The notes under the pieces are model-generated. The model saw only the letters and a program-made list of their open reading frames with translations. It made no database searches and was not told the origin of the DNA. A stretch of 64,000 nucleotides of DNA, taken from contig NC_034410.1 in the NCBI RefSeq assembly GCF_002078875.1, positions 99,512,871-99,576,870 of the forward strand, given 5' to 3'. This document shows positions 47,613-60,532 of the stretch, piece after piece. Position 1 is the first letter of the stretch. Every line of letters begins with the position of its first letter. The translations under genes and the position numbers were made by a program. The DNA comes from Numida meleagris. Taxonomy: Eukaryota; Chordata; Aves; Galliformes; Numididae.

Positions 47613-48731
47613 GTAAGAAGTAAAGAAAACACTAAGTGCAGAATTCAAAGAAGCACTTAGATCTGCATCTGTTTAGATGGCTGAAAGTACTGAATAGATA
47701 GATGACCTTTGGTTTTGGATTCCCAACTGCATATTGGATACTGACAGAGCCTCTGAAAGCTCATGTGCTAATCATGCTGGGGTGATTGCAGATGATCTGG
47801 GACTTAGGCAAAACTTACCTCCCTGTCCAGCACAAAGCAGCTCAATAACTGACAAAGAAGTCTGTGGTGAAATCCAAACTGTTTGTACTCTGGCAGTACA
47901 GTCAGTTAGCTCTGCTTTCTTTGCAGAAACACAGTATCTAAACACACAGCAAGGCATTGGTTTCTGTGCATGGAATAGAAAGAGAGGGCTTCTGCAAAAG
48001 ATCCTTCAGCAAGGGAGCTATTTTTGTTGCATACTCTTTGAATATCACCACAGAGTTACTGGGGACAAGTTGGATGCTCCTGCACAGCTTCCTAAGTCAT
48101 TTAAGAGAGGGACCGGGACAGGAGCAGAGTGGTATGAAGACAACATTTGTTTTGAAGGAATACAGAGCGCCTGCCTCAGGGCCATAGAGCTGTCATGCCC
48201 TGACAGCTCTCCTATCAATTCTAGGCAGTGAGCTAGGTCTGTCATCCAGTCCCCTGCATGTCCCCCTGGGTATTGCAAGCAGAGAAAAACCAGAACACCC
48301 TGTGCTCTTGCTGCTTATTTCAGATAAAACACCTTGGAATATAGCTTAGACATTTTTCTTCAAGTCTGCCATCTATCCAACCATCCACTCGCTGAAGAAA
48401 AGGGACCTTAATAGGTGTGATGAGTCTTAGTGAATTTGAAGACTTTCTGATTATTGCCCATTTATGTGTGTCAAAATCCCCTGGGCTGGATTCACTGGAT
48501 CACTGGACTCCTTGAAGCTGCTGATAACCCTTTTTTCTCTTTTCCTCCTTGCAGACTTCATTTTAACTGTGAGGTCTCCAACATCATCCTTGTAACTCAT
48601 TACAATCAGGTTGCAAAGCTTTAGCTGTTCTTTCATGCTGACCCAGGGTTCAAACAGGCTAATCCATGCAATGCTAGTTTCATCTGACCAAATGCAGAGA
48701 ATAACTGGGATATGGTTTTCATCCATTTTAG
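47613..48731 (+). other. MYOM1 intron between w27 and w28
   Basis: 1.1 kb. It contains the longest non-repeat, non-exon open frame of the window (47734-48231, + strand, 165 codons). No splice sites or family motif support it as coding. Confidence 0.55.
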
Positions 48732-48845
48732 GTGGCTAATATTAAGAAGGAAACGCATATTGTGTGGTACAAAGATGACAGGGAGATAATGGTAGACGAA
48801 GAACATGACTTTAAAGATGGTGTGTGCACCCTGCTGATATCAGAG
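48732..48845 (+). CDS. MYOM1: MYOM1 exon w28: middle of Ig domain My11
   Basis: Residues 1252-1289. A 114-base exon in phase 0 on both sides that reads VANIKKETHIVWYKDDRE, then HDFKDGVCTLLISE. It holds the core Trp and the E strand. Acceptor ccattttag, donor gtgagt. Confidence 0.95.
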
Positions 48846-49499
48846 GTGAGTGACTGTCTTTGCTAGTCCTCATCTGAAGTCAGTGTTATGAATTCAGATG
48901 AAAGATATGATCTGGTATTTCAACAGAACAATCAAAAGAGGAAGTGGGTTTTAAAAATGGAAAGACTCACGAGGCGTCTGAATTTTATCTAAAATAAATT
49001 TCTATCTATAACTGTTCATTCATTTTTTCAGGAAATGATGACAGAAGAGATAATAAGTGTGATACTTCCTTTGCGCATCAGTTCACAACAGAACAAGACC
49101 ATGTTTATGTTGTGACTTGCACTTGGGAAGTACTGCTCACTCTGACCTTCATGGAACCACCCTCTTGAAGTTACCCAAGGGACTTGCTTGAGATTTTCAG
49201 TCTCAAGGCGTGGGGTCTGACCTGCATTAACCACTCAATCTCTTTGCTTTCGGTTCTTCTAGCTGAGAAAGGGAATAAGCATCAGAGACCTGTGCAGAAT
49301 GAGTCCTTCCATGAGCCCATCAAGGCACAGCCCAGCTGCCAGACCCCATCCCAGAGCCCCAGCCAGGAGGAGGGCACTGGGGGCACCAGGGCAGCCTCAG
49401 ACATCAGGCACCTCCTTGGGGATGGGGACAGGGTGAGGATAGGCTAGGACATAAATCTAGACTTTTATACAGAAACTATTCTGAATAATGTTTTTACAG

Positions 49500-49587
49500 T
49501 TTTCTAAGAAAGACACTGGAATTTATGAAGTTATACTGAAGGATGACAGAGGAAAGGACACCAGTGAGCTAAAGCTTACGGACACAG
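49500..49587 (+). CDS. MYOM1: MYOM1 exon w29: end of Ig domain My11
   Basis: Residues 1290-1318. Reads FSKKDTGIYEVILKDDRG and SELKLTDT. DTGIYEVIL is the F strand. Entry phase 0, exit phase 1. Acceptor tttttacag, donor gtcaga. Confidence 0.95.
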
Positions 49588-50300
49588 GTCAGAGCCCTTT
49601 CTGCATGCTGTAAGCCAAGCAGCCCGTATGTGAGGTCAAGGCAATACAGACAGCTGCATGCGTCACCTTCCTGTGGTTTCCTTCCTCCTGCATAAAGATC
49701 ATCTCACTAGAAAAATGCAGATTTTTCAGTATGAATAGTATTTGAATATGCCTTATTGCATGTATCATTTTGGGAGAATGTGATGACTAGTGCTAAGCTA
49801 GATGAGAACTTGTTTCCTCAGGGCTCATCAGTAGTGTAAGTCAACAATCATAAGAAATTATAGAACTAGATATTTTTATAAGATTTCACTTTTTTATGTT
49901 TTTGCATTCATATATTTTGAGACCTTTCCACTCATTGTCACCACTGTGCTTTTAAAATTTCACTTATACTTAATTTTCCAAGCAGCTGGGGAAAAATCAA
50001 GTCTGTTGTAATGTACATAGATGGGTTATCATTCCAACTGAATATGGATATTCATACGGAAAAAAAGAGCAGAGTTTAGTTCTGCTGCAGCAGTATTCAT
50101 CAAGGTAAAAGAAAGTCTGGAAACTGTGGAATAACAGGCAAATTTCTGCATTACTTAGATTTCTAATACTTTTAAAAGTGTAGATCTGATTTATTTTTTG
50201 GAACCTCCTGGGGAAATTATTTCAGAGGCAGTGTTTGTCCTATGATTGACTGTGATTGAGCTGCAGACTCAATCTTAGTCTATGGATTTTGTCTCCACAG

Positions 50301-50339
50301 CTTTTGCAGATCTGATGAATGAAGTATGCAGAAGGATTG
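50301..50339 (+). CDS. MYOM1: MYOM1 exon w30: helical linker My11-My12
   Basis: Residues 1319-1331. A 39-base exon, phase 1 on both sides, that reads AFADLMNEVCRRI. It is the second-smallest coding exon of the window after w34 and w33 (23 and 37 bases) and is separated from the next exon by an 85-base intron, the shortest in the gene. Acceptor gtctccacag, donor gtaagc. Confidence 0.94.
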
Positions 50340-50405
50340 GTAAGCATTTAATTCACTTCTCCGGTTAATGACTCATTGTGACACTCAGCGAATGGCTGCA
50401 TATAA

Positions 50406-50531
<126 letters not shown>

Positions 50532-51791
50532 TAAGTATGCCAAAGCTTTGCAAAAGTCAGTGTGATTTGGTGTTTGTAGACTCAGAAAGAAGCTAGACGT
50601 ATGAGACAGACTAGGCCCAGTTGTCTTTCCATCATCCCTCATGAGTCAGGGCTGCATTGCTTCAGAGAACTTCCACCTCCTGGGTGGGAGCTGTTTCTTC
50701 CTCTGGACTGGTTCTGAGGAGTGACACATGTATAATCTGTGGCACTGGCAAGCTCTGTTAGAGATCAGTGCCTCTGGTTCGAAGATACCTAGCCTGGAGG
50801 CCTGCTTGTCTAGAAGCCATAATTCACAGGAACCAAGGCAAAAGGGCACATCCTCTTCATGCATGGGTTCACGTTTTGGAGGCAAAGCAAGCTTTAACAT
50901 GTGCCTGGGGTAGTAAAATCCAGACAGGGCCTCCTGTGAGTTCTACGCGCCTAAATGGGACAGACAGGAGAACTGAGACTCTGAAAATGAACTTGAATGC
51001 CCAGCTCCCCATAAAATTAATGGGAGTTGTGTATCCAAATCCATGAGACAGCTTTGAATTCTCTGTCAGCGTAAACAGCTTGTACTGGAAAACTTGGAGA
51101 AGTAAACAACTCAGTTTACTTTAAATCTATTATTAATATTCTTGCAGCTTCACTTCCTGTGGACATGGTAACAGTTTGAGATTTTCCCCTTTCTTGGCAC
51201 CCATTTGACTCGGTATCTCCAGGAGTCTCAAACATTTCAAAACTGGAAGTGAAATAGGAATTGTTCTGGGTTTCTTTTTCTCTCTTCGTTTTCTCTTTTT
51301 TTTTCCTACTTTTCTTTCTAGTTTCTCTCTTTTCTCCATGTAATGTTTAGAAATTAATTTACTCTTGAAAAGCATCAAATTGCTCTTTGACTCTCTAGCA
51401 TATTCAAAGCTATCAGTTAAAAAGAAAACGAACAGCTTGCTTGACAAATATCATATCCTTCATCCAAGGCAATTAGCTGTCTAGCTAAGAGGCTGAAAAA
51501 TTGATCTTTTTTGTGGAAGAAGATGTACTCATGTCAAAATGTGTTTGACTGTAAAAGTCAAAGCACGGCAGAACATGAGAAAACATTCAAACTAGGCAAA
51601 CACTACTTGTAACAAAAGTGAGGTTTTGTTGTATGTACAGCCTTATATAGTTTTGCAGTGCCCAAGCAGAAATAAACTTATGCTAAGTTATGCTACCTTG
51701 GAAGTCATTTAGTAACTGCACACATTTTTCACAGAAAATCCTGTTTATATTCCACTGAAATAAAGGGGTAACACTGTTTTGTATTTTTCAG

Positions 51792-51955
51792 TGATACCCA
51801 GATTAGGTATACGGACAGAGTGAAGACTGGTGTCACTGGAGAACAGATCTGGCTGCAGATCAATGAGCCAACTCCACAAGACAAAGGCAAATACACAATG
51901 GAACTCTTTGATGGCAAAACTGGACACAAAAAGACAGTGGATCTTTCTGGGCAAG
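51792..51955 (+). CDS. MYOM1: MYOM1 exon w32: second half of Ig domain My12
   Basis: Residues 1366-1421. Reads NDTQIRYTDRVKTGVTGE, then QIWLQINEPTPQDKGKYT and KKTVDLSGQ. DKGKYTMEL is the F strand. Nearly identical to mammalian MYOM1 as I recall it. Acceptor gtatttttcag, donor gtaggc, exit phase 1. Confidence 0.96.
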
Positions 51956-53375
51956 GTAGGCTGCTCACACTGTTAATATTACCTGCACGTGGGTATAACA
52001 CTGTGGTAGAGTAGGCACTTGCTACAGACCTGGTACCATTTGGGTTGTAGGGTCTCTGCAAGGTGCCTGCAGCTTGGCACCCTGAGATAGCGTCATCCAT
52101 TTGCCCCATACTATGCTCTCAAGTTATAAATTATAATTGACTTTTTCATATTCCAAATACCAGCCTGCAGCTTGACTCTGAGTTGCCTACTGAGATGTCA
52201 GCCCAGTTTTTGAGTTTTCCCACAAAATCCCATGTGTTGGTGGCATTGATTGGCAATGTTAAACACAAGTTGTAGCATTGAATGCCTTCTCTGTCTCTTC
52301 CTTTCAAGTAATATTTGGCAGAGGAAGTGAAGGGCAGGTTTGTTTTGTTACTTTCCTACTGTATTTATTTGATGGATATAATAGGGCTCCTTATTCTTCA
52401 GAGATGTCAAGGCTGGTCCCTTTCATCAGCACAATGAAGGAATGTTTCAGGAACATATAAAATTAATTTGATTGACTGATGGAAGCTCTTACTCTGAGAG
52501 AGCTCTCACATTCCAGGGAGCAGATTATCTGCTTCAGAGTGGCTGGCTTCCCATCTCCAGCATTTCCCATCACTAAAGCTTTGCTTTGTGCCTGTAAGCC
52601 CTGTGGAAGGGCAATAACCTTACAGTCATCTACAGGTCGCTCCTTCTGTATTCTATCCCCACTTTCTGAGAAAAAGAAATTTTTTCTTCCCTTTCAAAGT
52701 GGGAGATGTTGACCAACCGTGTGACATTAGCTTAGCCTGAATTTATGGAGGAGACAAGAGTTTTCTGTTTAAATTGGTCATGGCCATCAGTTCAGTGCTT
52801 CAGAGAAGATGTGAAAAGCACTTGGAAAAAGTAAATGTCTTGTATCCATAAGCCAGTGGTCTGTGAAGTGAGGTGCAGAAGACAATCTGCTGGGTTGTGG
52901 GAAGAAAACACGAGAACTTCAGTAGCCCCAGTATATAATTTATAAATAAATGCATATTTATATATTGGGGTGTGTGTGCTCAAAATTGTTTTTACTAATA
53001 AGAGGACATGATCAAAAAAGCTTGAATAACATTAGCGTGGTATATTTTGGGTTACTTCCTCTGTTTCATGAGGTAATTTCAACCTAACATTCTCCTCCTG
53101 TGTCTTTGAGCTAAATTTTGATTTTTAGTAGAAAAAAGAAGTGTATTTATGCATGCATATGTGCGTATAATAGTTGCCGTATACAAGACTGCCTTTATTA
53201 GTTGAACCATTTACCTCTGTAGAGATTATACAGTATCACAGCATGAATCCATGTGTTAATATTAATATTTCTTTAATGATGTCTACATTTTAAATTTAGT
53301 TCTACATTTTAAAGTAACATTTGTGATGGCCTATGTTTGAACCTCCCTTTAAAATCAACTTTTCTCTTTACCAAG

Positions 53376-53412
53376 CATTTGACGAAGCCTTTGCCGAGTT
53401 CCAGAGATTAAA
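53376..53412 (+). CDS. MYOM1: MYOM1 exon w33: helical linker My12-My13, first part
   Basis: Residues 1422-1433. A 37-base exon that reads AFDEAFAEFQRL and half of a Lys codon. With the next exon it makes a 60-base, phase-1-to-phase-1 linker, equal in length to linker exon w26. Acceptor tttaccaag, donor gtaagt. Confidence 0.93.
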
Positions 53413-53711
53413 GTAAGTATTTTGCAACCCAGCAGTGGAACCCATAAAATAATAATGGTATTTGTTTGTTTTGTGCTAGAGCTAAAAATACAGTATGAAG
53501 CAAATCCTAGTCCTACAGAAGTCTGTAGGAGTTATGCATGTGACTGCATTGCAACAGTTAGGTAATGAAGAAAAAGCAGTATTGCCAAACGATGAGAGGC
53601 GTTTTCTTTAACTGATCAAAGGCAGTTTAAGAGACAAGCTATCTATTTTTCAATCACTCTAAGTAAACCTTACATGAAATTGAATTTTCTCTTTGTTTCC
53701 TTTAAATCCAG

Positions 53712-53734
53712 GCAAGCTGCGATTGCAGAGAAAA
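53712..53734 (+). CDS. MYOM1: MYOM1 exon w34: helical linker My12-My13, second part (micro-exon)
   Basis: Residues 1434-1441. Only 23 bases, reading KQAAIAEK, and needed to keep the frame: w33 exits in phase 2 and w35 starts in phase 1. The family sequence continues directly into NRARVLGG of the next exon. Acceptor ttaaatccag, donor gtaagt. Confidence 0.93.
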
Positions 53735-55334
53735 GTAAGTGAGGCTTCTTTGACCGTAATTGCAATAAATGGTTTGTGAAGGTTCTCTCCCTATACAGGA
53801 AGGCTACCTGTTGGGAGAAAGAGGGCATGTATGCATGTGTACGTGTATGTGCATGTCATAACCCTGGTTGGCCTAGCACCAAGGGGAAGCAAGGAGAGCG
53901 ATTTAACATTTTGCACATTGCAGCTAATGACACTATAAATGTGGGTTGTGTGGACATTTCCAGCCTAAGATCTTGCTCTCTTTACCAGTTGGCTTTATCC
54001 AAAAATCACCTCAATTGTTGAGATATCTCATGGATGTTTTCTGCCCAAAAGTCACTGTTTTCTGAGATGGAGGAAATCACTCGGCTGGTTTTGAACTATC
54101 TAAAATGTTAAATGGCTCTGCATTATGGAGGTGGGTAAGAAAGCAGCAGAAGCTTCTGGATAGTTTAAAGACAGATCCCTGCATCTCCTGACACTTTTAG
54201 ATACATGTGAATTCTAACACAACACTTAAAACGAAAGTATGTAGCAATTATTTAAGGCATAAATCATTAGAATTCAATTTGGATTATTAAGGTCAATATT
54301 TTTCCTGTTAACAGAAAAATCCATGGGAAAATGTAACAAAACAAAAAGTTCTGCCAATGTAGATGATTTTCAGACCTCAATAAAAACAGAGGCAGAACTG
54401 GAGTTTAAGAAAAACAGAGAAAAATGGGTAGATGGACTGGAGCTAACTCCTTACTGGACATAGACTCCAAAGAGAAAGGGGTTTGGCTAAGCTAAGTACA
54501 GCAATTACTGGTAGGCCCAGCTGAGATGGCAGGGAAGGACCAGTAACAGCCCTGCCCTGGGCAGTTCATTTCTAACTCTGTATGATTCATACGAGGCTGG
54601 CAAATCAGCATAGTCATGCTCCATTGGGCTGTCATTTACTGCAGAGTGCATATTTTACAGAGTGCATTAGAGGAGAATATTCTCTATTGTCCCTTCCTTA
54701 CTCTGCCAGGCTCCACCAAGATTATAACTAACATAATCCATGTCCCAGAATAAGTGCATCAAAGCCTGCATGTGATCAGCTTATTTGTATTTATGTAAGA
54801 TTCCTATGGGACTTTGAGCTTAAAGCTGTAGACCAGATACCCATCCTGTTTACACGCGGATCCATGCAAAGCAGAGAAATTTCACTGCTGTCACCGAGAC
54901 TGATGCCTTTTTTAGATCAAAGCATAAGCTCCAGCACTTTTGTAGCTGCCATTCATTTCTTCTCAAAAACATCGTTTCTCGTCTATCCCACTAACCGTTT
55001 ACAGCGCTGGATCTCAAAAAATCAGTATTATTATTTTCTGAATGTAATCACAAGTAGCACTGAATTGGTGGCAAAATGTGCAGGACTCGCCAGGCGGACT
55101 TTAGTTCTGCCCAGTAGGTGACTGACACCAGCTGTTAACGCTTCTTTTGCTGTGAATGGAATGTTTCTAAACTCCAAATGGTGTGCTAAGAATGCTGAGT
55201 AGCTCTCTCCCAGCACAGATATCAGAGACAAATTGTACATAAATAAGATAAGAGGAAAGAACTGGAGGGGGAACAGAATCTGAGACACAGTTGATTTTAA
55301 GACACTAAAGAAAATTATGCTCGTTTCTTTTCAG

Positions 55335-55390
55335 ATCGCGCCCGGGTGCTTGGAGGTTTGCCCGATGTTGTCACCATCCAGGAAGGCAAG
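55335..55390 (+). CDS. MYOM1: MYOM1 exon w35: start of Ig domain My13
   Basis: Residues 1442-1460. Reads NRARVLGGLPDVVTIQEG and a Lys. Entry phase 1, exit phase 0, followed by the longest intron in the window (4.86 kb). Acceptor tcttttcag, donor gtacag. Confidence 0.95.
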
Positions 55391-58300
55391 GTACAGTGAA
55401 TTCACTGAAGAAGCTTTACCCAACAGCCAAACAGCTTGAATGCCTTTCAGTGACAGCAAAATATTCTTTATTTTATTTTTAAAGATTCCATCTATGAAAT
55501 CTGTCACATTATTTATTCATTCCCCGTCTTCTGTACGTAACTCAGTGGTCTTGCACAGATGGGTTTATTTATTTAGGGCAGCGTCTTTTCTTAAGCATTA
55601 GATAAAAGTGAGACAACAATGTGAGCTGTGATTCAAACTCCTTATGTAACCAGATCTTTAAAAATTCATACACGGGTCTCACAGTTAGATTTTTACTAAC
55701 AGGGTGCCATTGATATAGGCTACACCAGGGAGTGTTTTAATTCCCTTTTTCTTATAGGATGGCTACTTATTCTGTACCTGATGGAGTGAGATAACTTTTT
55801 CACAACATGGCACTACAGTCAGACCTATCATGTCTGCCTTTAAAACAGTGTAAAACTAGCAAACTGTTCTAACTCAGTTCTCTTCCAGACCAAAGGAGAA
55901 AGTTTTCTTTATTTCATCAGCGTAAGAGGGAATGAAGTCGGAAGGCACTGGTGTTACACTGGATTATGTCAGCAGAGTTTAGCAAAAAGATTATTGTAAG
56001 GCACTCTCAGGGGAACACGGCTGTGCCGCTGCTCAGGCACAGACTAAATGCCCCAGGAGGTCAGTTTGTAATCCCATAACGTTTCCCCAGCACTCTGCTT
56101 CTACAAGATGCAGCACAATAGCACTGAGACCAAAAGCATCTGCTCTTCACCTCCCCCTGCTCGGCGACCAGCCACTTTGTGGGCGATCACCAAAGTGAGG
56201 CATATGAGGGCAGCTGAAAACCTGTAACATCACAACTACAGCTAAACAGCTTCCTGATATTTCCACTTTCAGCTGGCAGCGGTTCAGCTGGGTTAGAGGT
56301 AATTGATAGTGAGCTGGGCAGAAGTGTTAAGAATCTAAAATCTTGGTCTGAGTCTCTTAACAGTGCAATTCGTGGCCATCAGATAGCGGGCTACAACAAT
56401 TCAGGGAACACTGAGCATCTTGGCATCGTAAAGTAAAACATTTGATAAAACTTTTCACTGAATGATTTAGCAGCTCAGGGAATGCTGTAAAAACAAGCAG
56501 CATTCATACAAGTATTTTGACGGTAGGTAGAGTACAGAAAGAAATGGAATGCATTTGCAGAATCTCAGCTAATGCTGCTTGTGCAGCTTCTCATCCTGCT
56601 TTGGCAGGGAATAAATTTGGGTGCTTGTTATCATTGTGTTTAGCTCCCTGCCAAAGAGCATCAAAGCTGAGTATAAGCTCACTAAAGCAAATTGTGTAAA
56701 TTTGACAAAAAGGGAATTTGTAAAAAAATGAGTTGCAAAATCTTACCCAGACACACACTGCCCTTGAAAGCAAGGACATTTGTGATGTTTGAATAAGTGA
56801 ATGGAAAATTCCACAAACTCGAGACAAATATCCTTGACCTGATGGTTCTGGATGCTGTAGATGATTTTTTTGAGAAACAGAGTAGGACAGAGTGTTTGGG
56901 GAAAGCACTGCTTGTTTGGGTGTTTTTGGCTCATCTGCCTATTGCTTGCATACACACCGGAGAAAGGGGAAGGCAATTCTCTGCGTCTGTTGTGTAATCT
57001 ATGCAAACTGCACAATCACCGCGGCTTTGAAAAAGAGTAAATGAGGTAGCAGAAGACTGGTGATAGCAAGCTCTTATTCTGAATAGAAGTTCAGCCATAA
57101 CTACTGAGTTCTATGAGCAGAATGGTACTGCTGTATTGAACTTGAAGCATATATATATCTCGATCATAGACTTAATGTTGTGATTGTGATGCTGTTTGCT
57201 GGCTTTCTACAAGTGAGCTGAAGGTATGTGTGAGAATGCACAAACTGGCACCTACCAGAGCTGATCAAACAGTGCTCCAGATGGCCCAAGAGGCTTCCGC
57301 TGACAGACATAAATGCACTTCAGCATGGGGATATAATTTGGAAAAGGCTTAGTGTCAGCTCATGTTAGGGTGGAATTTTAACTGACAGAAAATACTAGCA
57401 CAAGTTTTGTGTACAGACAGCCAAATTAACCTAAGTGGCTGTTCTATCAAAACTAAGAGGGGGTTATTTTTACAAGAAGAGTTTGGATCCTGACAGACGT
57501 GCTCTTTCAGACATGGAAGCAGTACATCACACTCCTCTGCCCACTAGCTCCCCATTCTCCCCTTCTGCTGGAGACTGGAGCCTCCACAGGTAGGCTGGAA
57601 GAAGGGAGCAGGTTCCCATAACTTTGCTGCTTTAGCTCACACGCTGCCCAAACTACCCATGAATGTGCATACATGCTAATATGCAGGGAGAATGGCAGTA
57701 CCTGAAATACTGCAACACATTTCCCTCTGCCACTGTAGTTCCCTACTCATGATAATCTGCAGGGTAAGGCAGAAAAGACAAGCAGAGGCACAAAGGACCT
57801 GCAGCACCTAGTTGCTCCAGGTGCACAGGCATATGTGCCCCAGCTGCAGATTTAGGTTGTGAACTTGTGTGTGGAGCTCTGAAATACTGAGATCTGGTTC
57901 AAAGAGGTGACATTTGCTCATACAGGGTTTTTCAGATAGATCAGATTTCCTGATAGATGCCATAACATCTAGACATGTTATAAGTCCTAATAAAGATATG
58001 AACATGAGCAAAGACCATCTCCTGCCCAAATAACAGAAAATCTGAAGCAGATAGGTACAGTCACAGTGGGTAACCACTTCCATTTGGCTAAGGTGCCATA
58101 ATCATTTAATTGTCTTCAAAAAAACATTGGCATGACCAAAGATCTTGCCATCTACATAGTGAATTATAAGATATATCTCTGCACAGTAGTTGCTGGAAAA
58201 TCAGCAATAAGAGTTGGGAACATCAAGAGGAGCACCAATGTCAAACGGGAGCTAGTGATGCAAGGTTAAGCAAAATGTGGCTATTTTGAGGAATGACTTA

Positions 58301-60250
58301 GCAGTGATGACTCTTTCTTTTGCTACTGAACCTCTTTGAATTAAGGAGTACTGACACCACTTCAAACACCTGAGGTTTGCATAATGTCACTAACAGAGCA
58401 GTCTGGATGAGGACATAAGCTCATTAGTATCTTGCAGTGGCAGCTGGGACAACTCAGAGATGATCTCATGCTTGCTAGAAAACTAGAACACAGTAAAGAA
58501 ATACTGAGTACTGTAAGGGACACGTGTGCAGTGCCTGGCTGAGACTGAAGCTGAGGGCATGTTTGTATTGAGAATGTTAAGGAAAAGGGGGAAATGTAAA
58601 ACCATTTGTTTTCCCTATGTTTTTCAAAAGGACGGACTGATAGAGTGATCAAAACCACATTCTCACCAGTGGGCTACAAGAGAAGGCATTCACAGTCCCC
58701 AAGTTGTCATCAACTATAGGTCCTGCAGGAAGTCAGATAGAAGCCATTTCCACCAGGCTTTAACCAGAACGTGTCTTTCCATCAGTACCAAGATATATGC
58801 GTTGGTGGTGGAGGAAATATTTTGCCTTCGCTTTTGTTTTCTTTTTAATCTTTCGAGGATGTGGGATTTATGTTAGTGTGATTTTTGTTCTCAAAGGTAC
58901 AATATATATATATTTTTAATAGAGATCTCCATTTTTACCCTGTCTGTTCATTTCAGTAGCTTTCTGGATGCCTCTATTCTGTCCCATCTTCCACTGTCAC
59001 ACTACCAGATAAGGGGCAGAGAAGTGAAGGGAAGGTAGCATGTGACATTGATTGCTCACGTTGGCCTTTTATTGTGACAGCATATATTGCCGAGATGTGG
59101 GTCCTTCTCAGTTGCTTCTATTTTGGATGTTTTTTTTATCAAGAGGCTTTAAGAAAAACGGAGGAGAAAATTGATTTCAGTCAGGTGGAGCCATGGCCAT
59201 TCCTTATGTATCACTGAACACCTTTATCTCTGCAGTAAAAGTCCTTCAAATTCCACTAGAGAAAAAGTTACATTCTGCTTTGAGTAACATTTTCGGTTTG
59301 GGCCCATACACTGTTCGGTACTCGATTCATTCCTAAATAAAGCTCCAGAGAAAGGCATTTGCACCACTGAGGTTTCATGTGAACACTTTTCACATTTGAC
59401 TCTATGTGATGTTTGCTTTGGCAAACTCAGTGAGAATATTCCCACAGCACTGTGACCAGAGGAAGAGATAACAGCATCCTGTCAGTCCATGTGTAACAGT
59501 GCCTCTCAAACATGTATTTCTCAGTTGACAACAACAAAAAAAATGAAATCTGAACATTGTGTGCTACTGAACTCTTGAACAACTGATTCTCTGCAAGGAT
59601 GGTTCCTTCAGTATGTTGGGGCTTAGAACCTTACTAGCATCAAAGCAAAATATTCACACGTGCAGCAAAGAAACAGTAAAGTTTATTTGATTTCAGTTAA
59701 AAAACAGTTTTATGGGAGTGAATGAAACAATTCAAGCCTGTTGGAGGAGCTGTGAGGGCATACTATGAAAAGATCCTGAACTGAACAAAATACTCCAGGG
59801 ATACTTTGACCTTAGTTATTATTTCGAAAAAGAAGATGCTTGCTTTACTTCTATGGCAAATATATAGTGAGCTCAACCTGAACAAATCTGTCTGATAGGT
59901 CCTCAAATTCTTATTTCTGGTCTTACATAAAAATGCGGGTATTATCTGATTTTATACTAAACATTATGCATGGAGAAAGCCCTGATAAGCAGTATTAGAA
60001 AAGAGAAGAAGGTGCATAAAATATTGAAAACTTTGTAATGGAGTTTTTGAATTGAGTTCCTTCTTTTTCTTTATAATAGAGGAGACTGACAAAAGTCAGT
60101 CCATCTCTTGATCGCTGATGATGATGCGCATCCATCTACTAAAAGCAGGAAAAGAAATGCAGGGAGAGGGAACATCTGTAAAATTATGCATCAAAAATCA
60201 CAGCGAATCTTTATTGACTTATATACAACCCTTTTGTACTTCTTCTCTAG
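55391..60250 (+). other. MYOM1 intron between w35 and w36
   Basis: 4.9 kb, the longest intron in the window, with short TATATA runs near 57150 and 58905. I recognise no CR1, no terminal repeats and no exon; My13 reads directly from w35 to w36 without a gap. Confidence 0.6.
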
Positions 60251-60532
60251 GCACTCAATCTGTCTTGCACTGTTTGGGGAGATCCTACCCCAGAAGTCTC
60301 ATGGCTGAAGAACGAAAAATCATTTGTATCAGATGCTAACTGCATCCTGAAATTCGAATCTGGGAAGAACGTCAGCTTCACCATTTCTGCTGTGTCCACA
60401 CTCGACTCTGGGAAGTACAGCCTTGTGGTGAAGAACAAGTATGGCACGGAGACCAGCGATGTCACTGTAAGTGTGTTCATACCGGAGGAAGAGCAAGAGA
60501 AAAATAATGAAGATAAGAAAAAGAAAGCATGA
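60251..60532 (+). CDS. MYOM1: MYOM1 exon w36: rest of Ig domain My13, C-terminus and stop
   Basis: Residues 1461-1553 plus TGA at 60530-60532. Reads ALNLSCTVWGDPTPEVSW, then STLDSGKYSLVVKNKYGT and TVSVFIPEEE, followed by a short charged tail ending KKKKA. My13 forms the antiparallel dimer contact that joins two myomesin chains in the M-band (family knowledge). The B-strand Cys is present and the F strand has Tyr-Ser-Leu-Val instead of Cys. A GTAAGT at 60467-60472 is a good donor sequence inside the coding part, but reading through it gives the conserved VSVFIPEEE, so the main product is taken to ignore it. The Lys-rich tail differs from the mammalian C-terminus I recall. Acceptor tcttctctag. 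Confidence 0.94.
   Translation, partial: ALNLSCTVWGDPTPEVSWLKNEKSFVSDANCILKFESGKNVSFTISAVSTLDSGKYSLVVKNKYGTETSDVTVSVFIPEEEQEKNNEDKKKKA

Noticed and set aside
49290..49440. GC-rich block with an 87-codon frame as an extra exon of My11
   Set aside because: My11 reads without a gap from w28 to w29, and the Pro/Ser/Gly-rich translation fits no part of myomesin.
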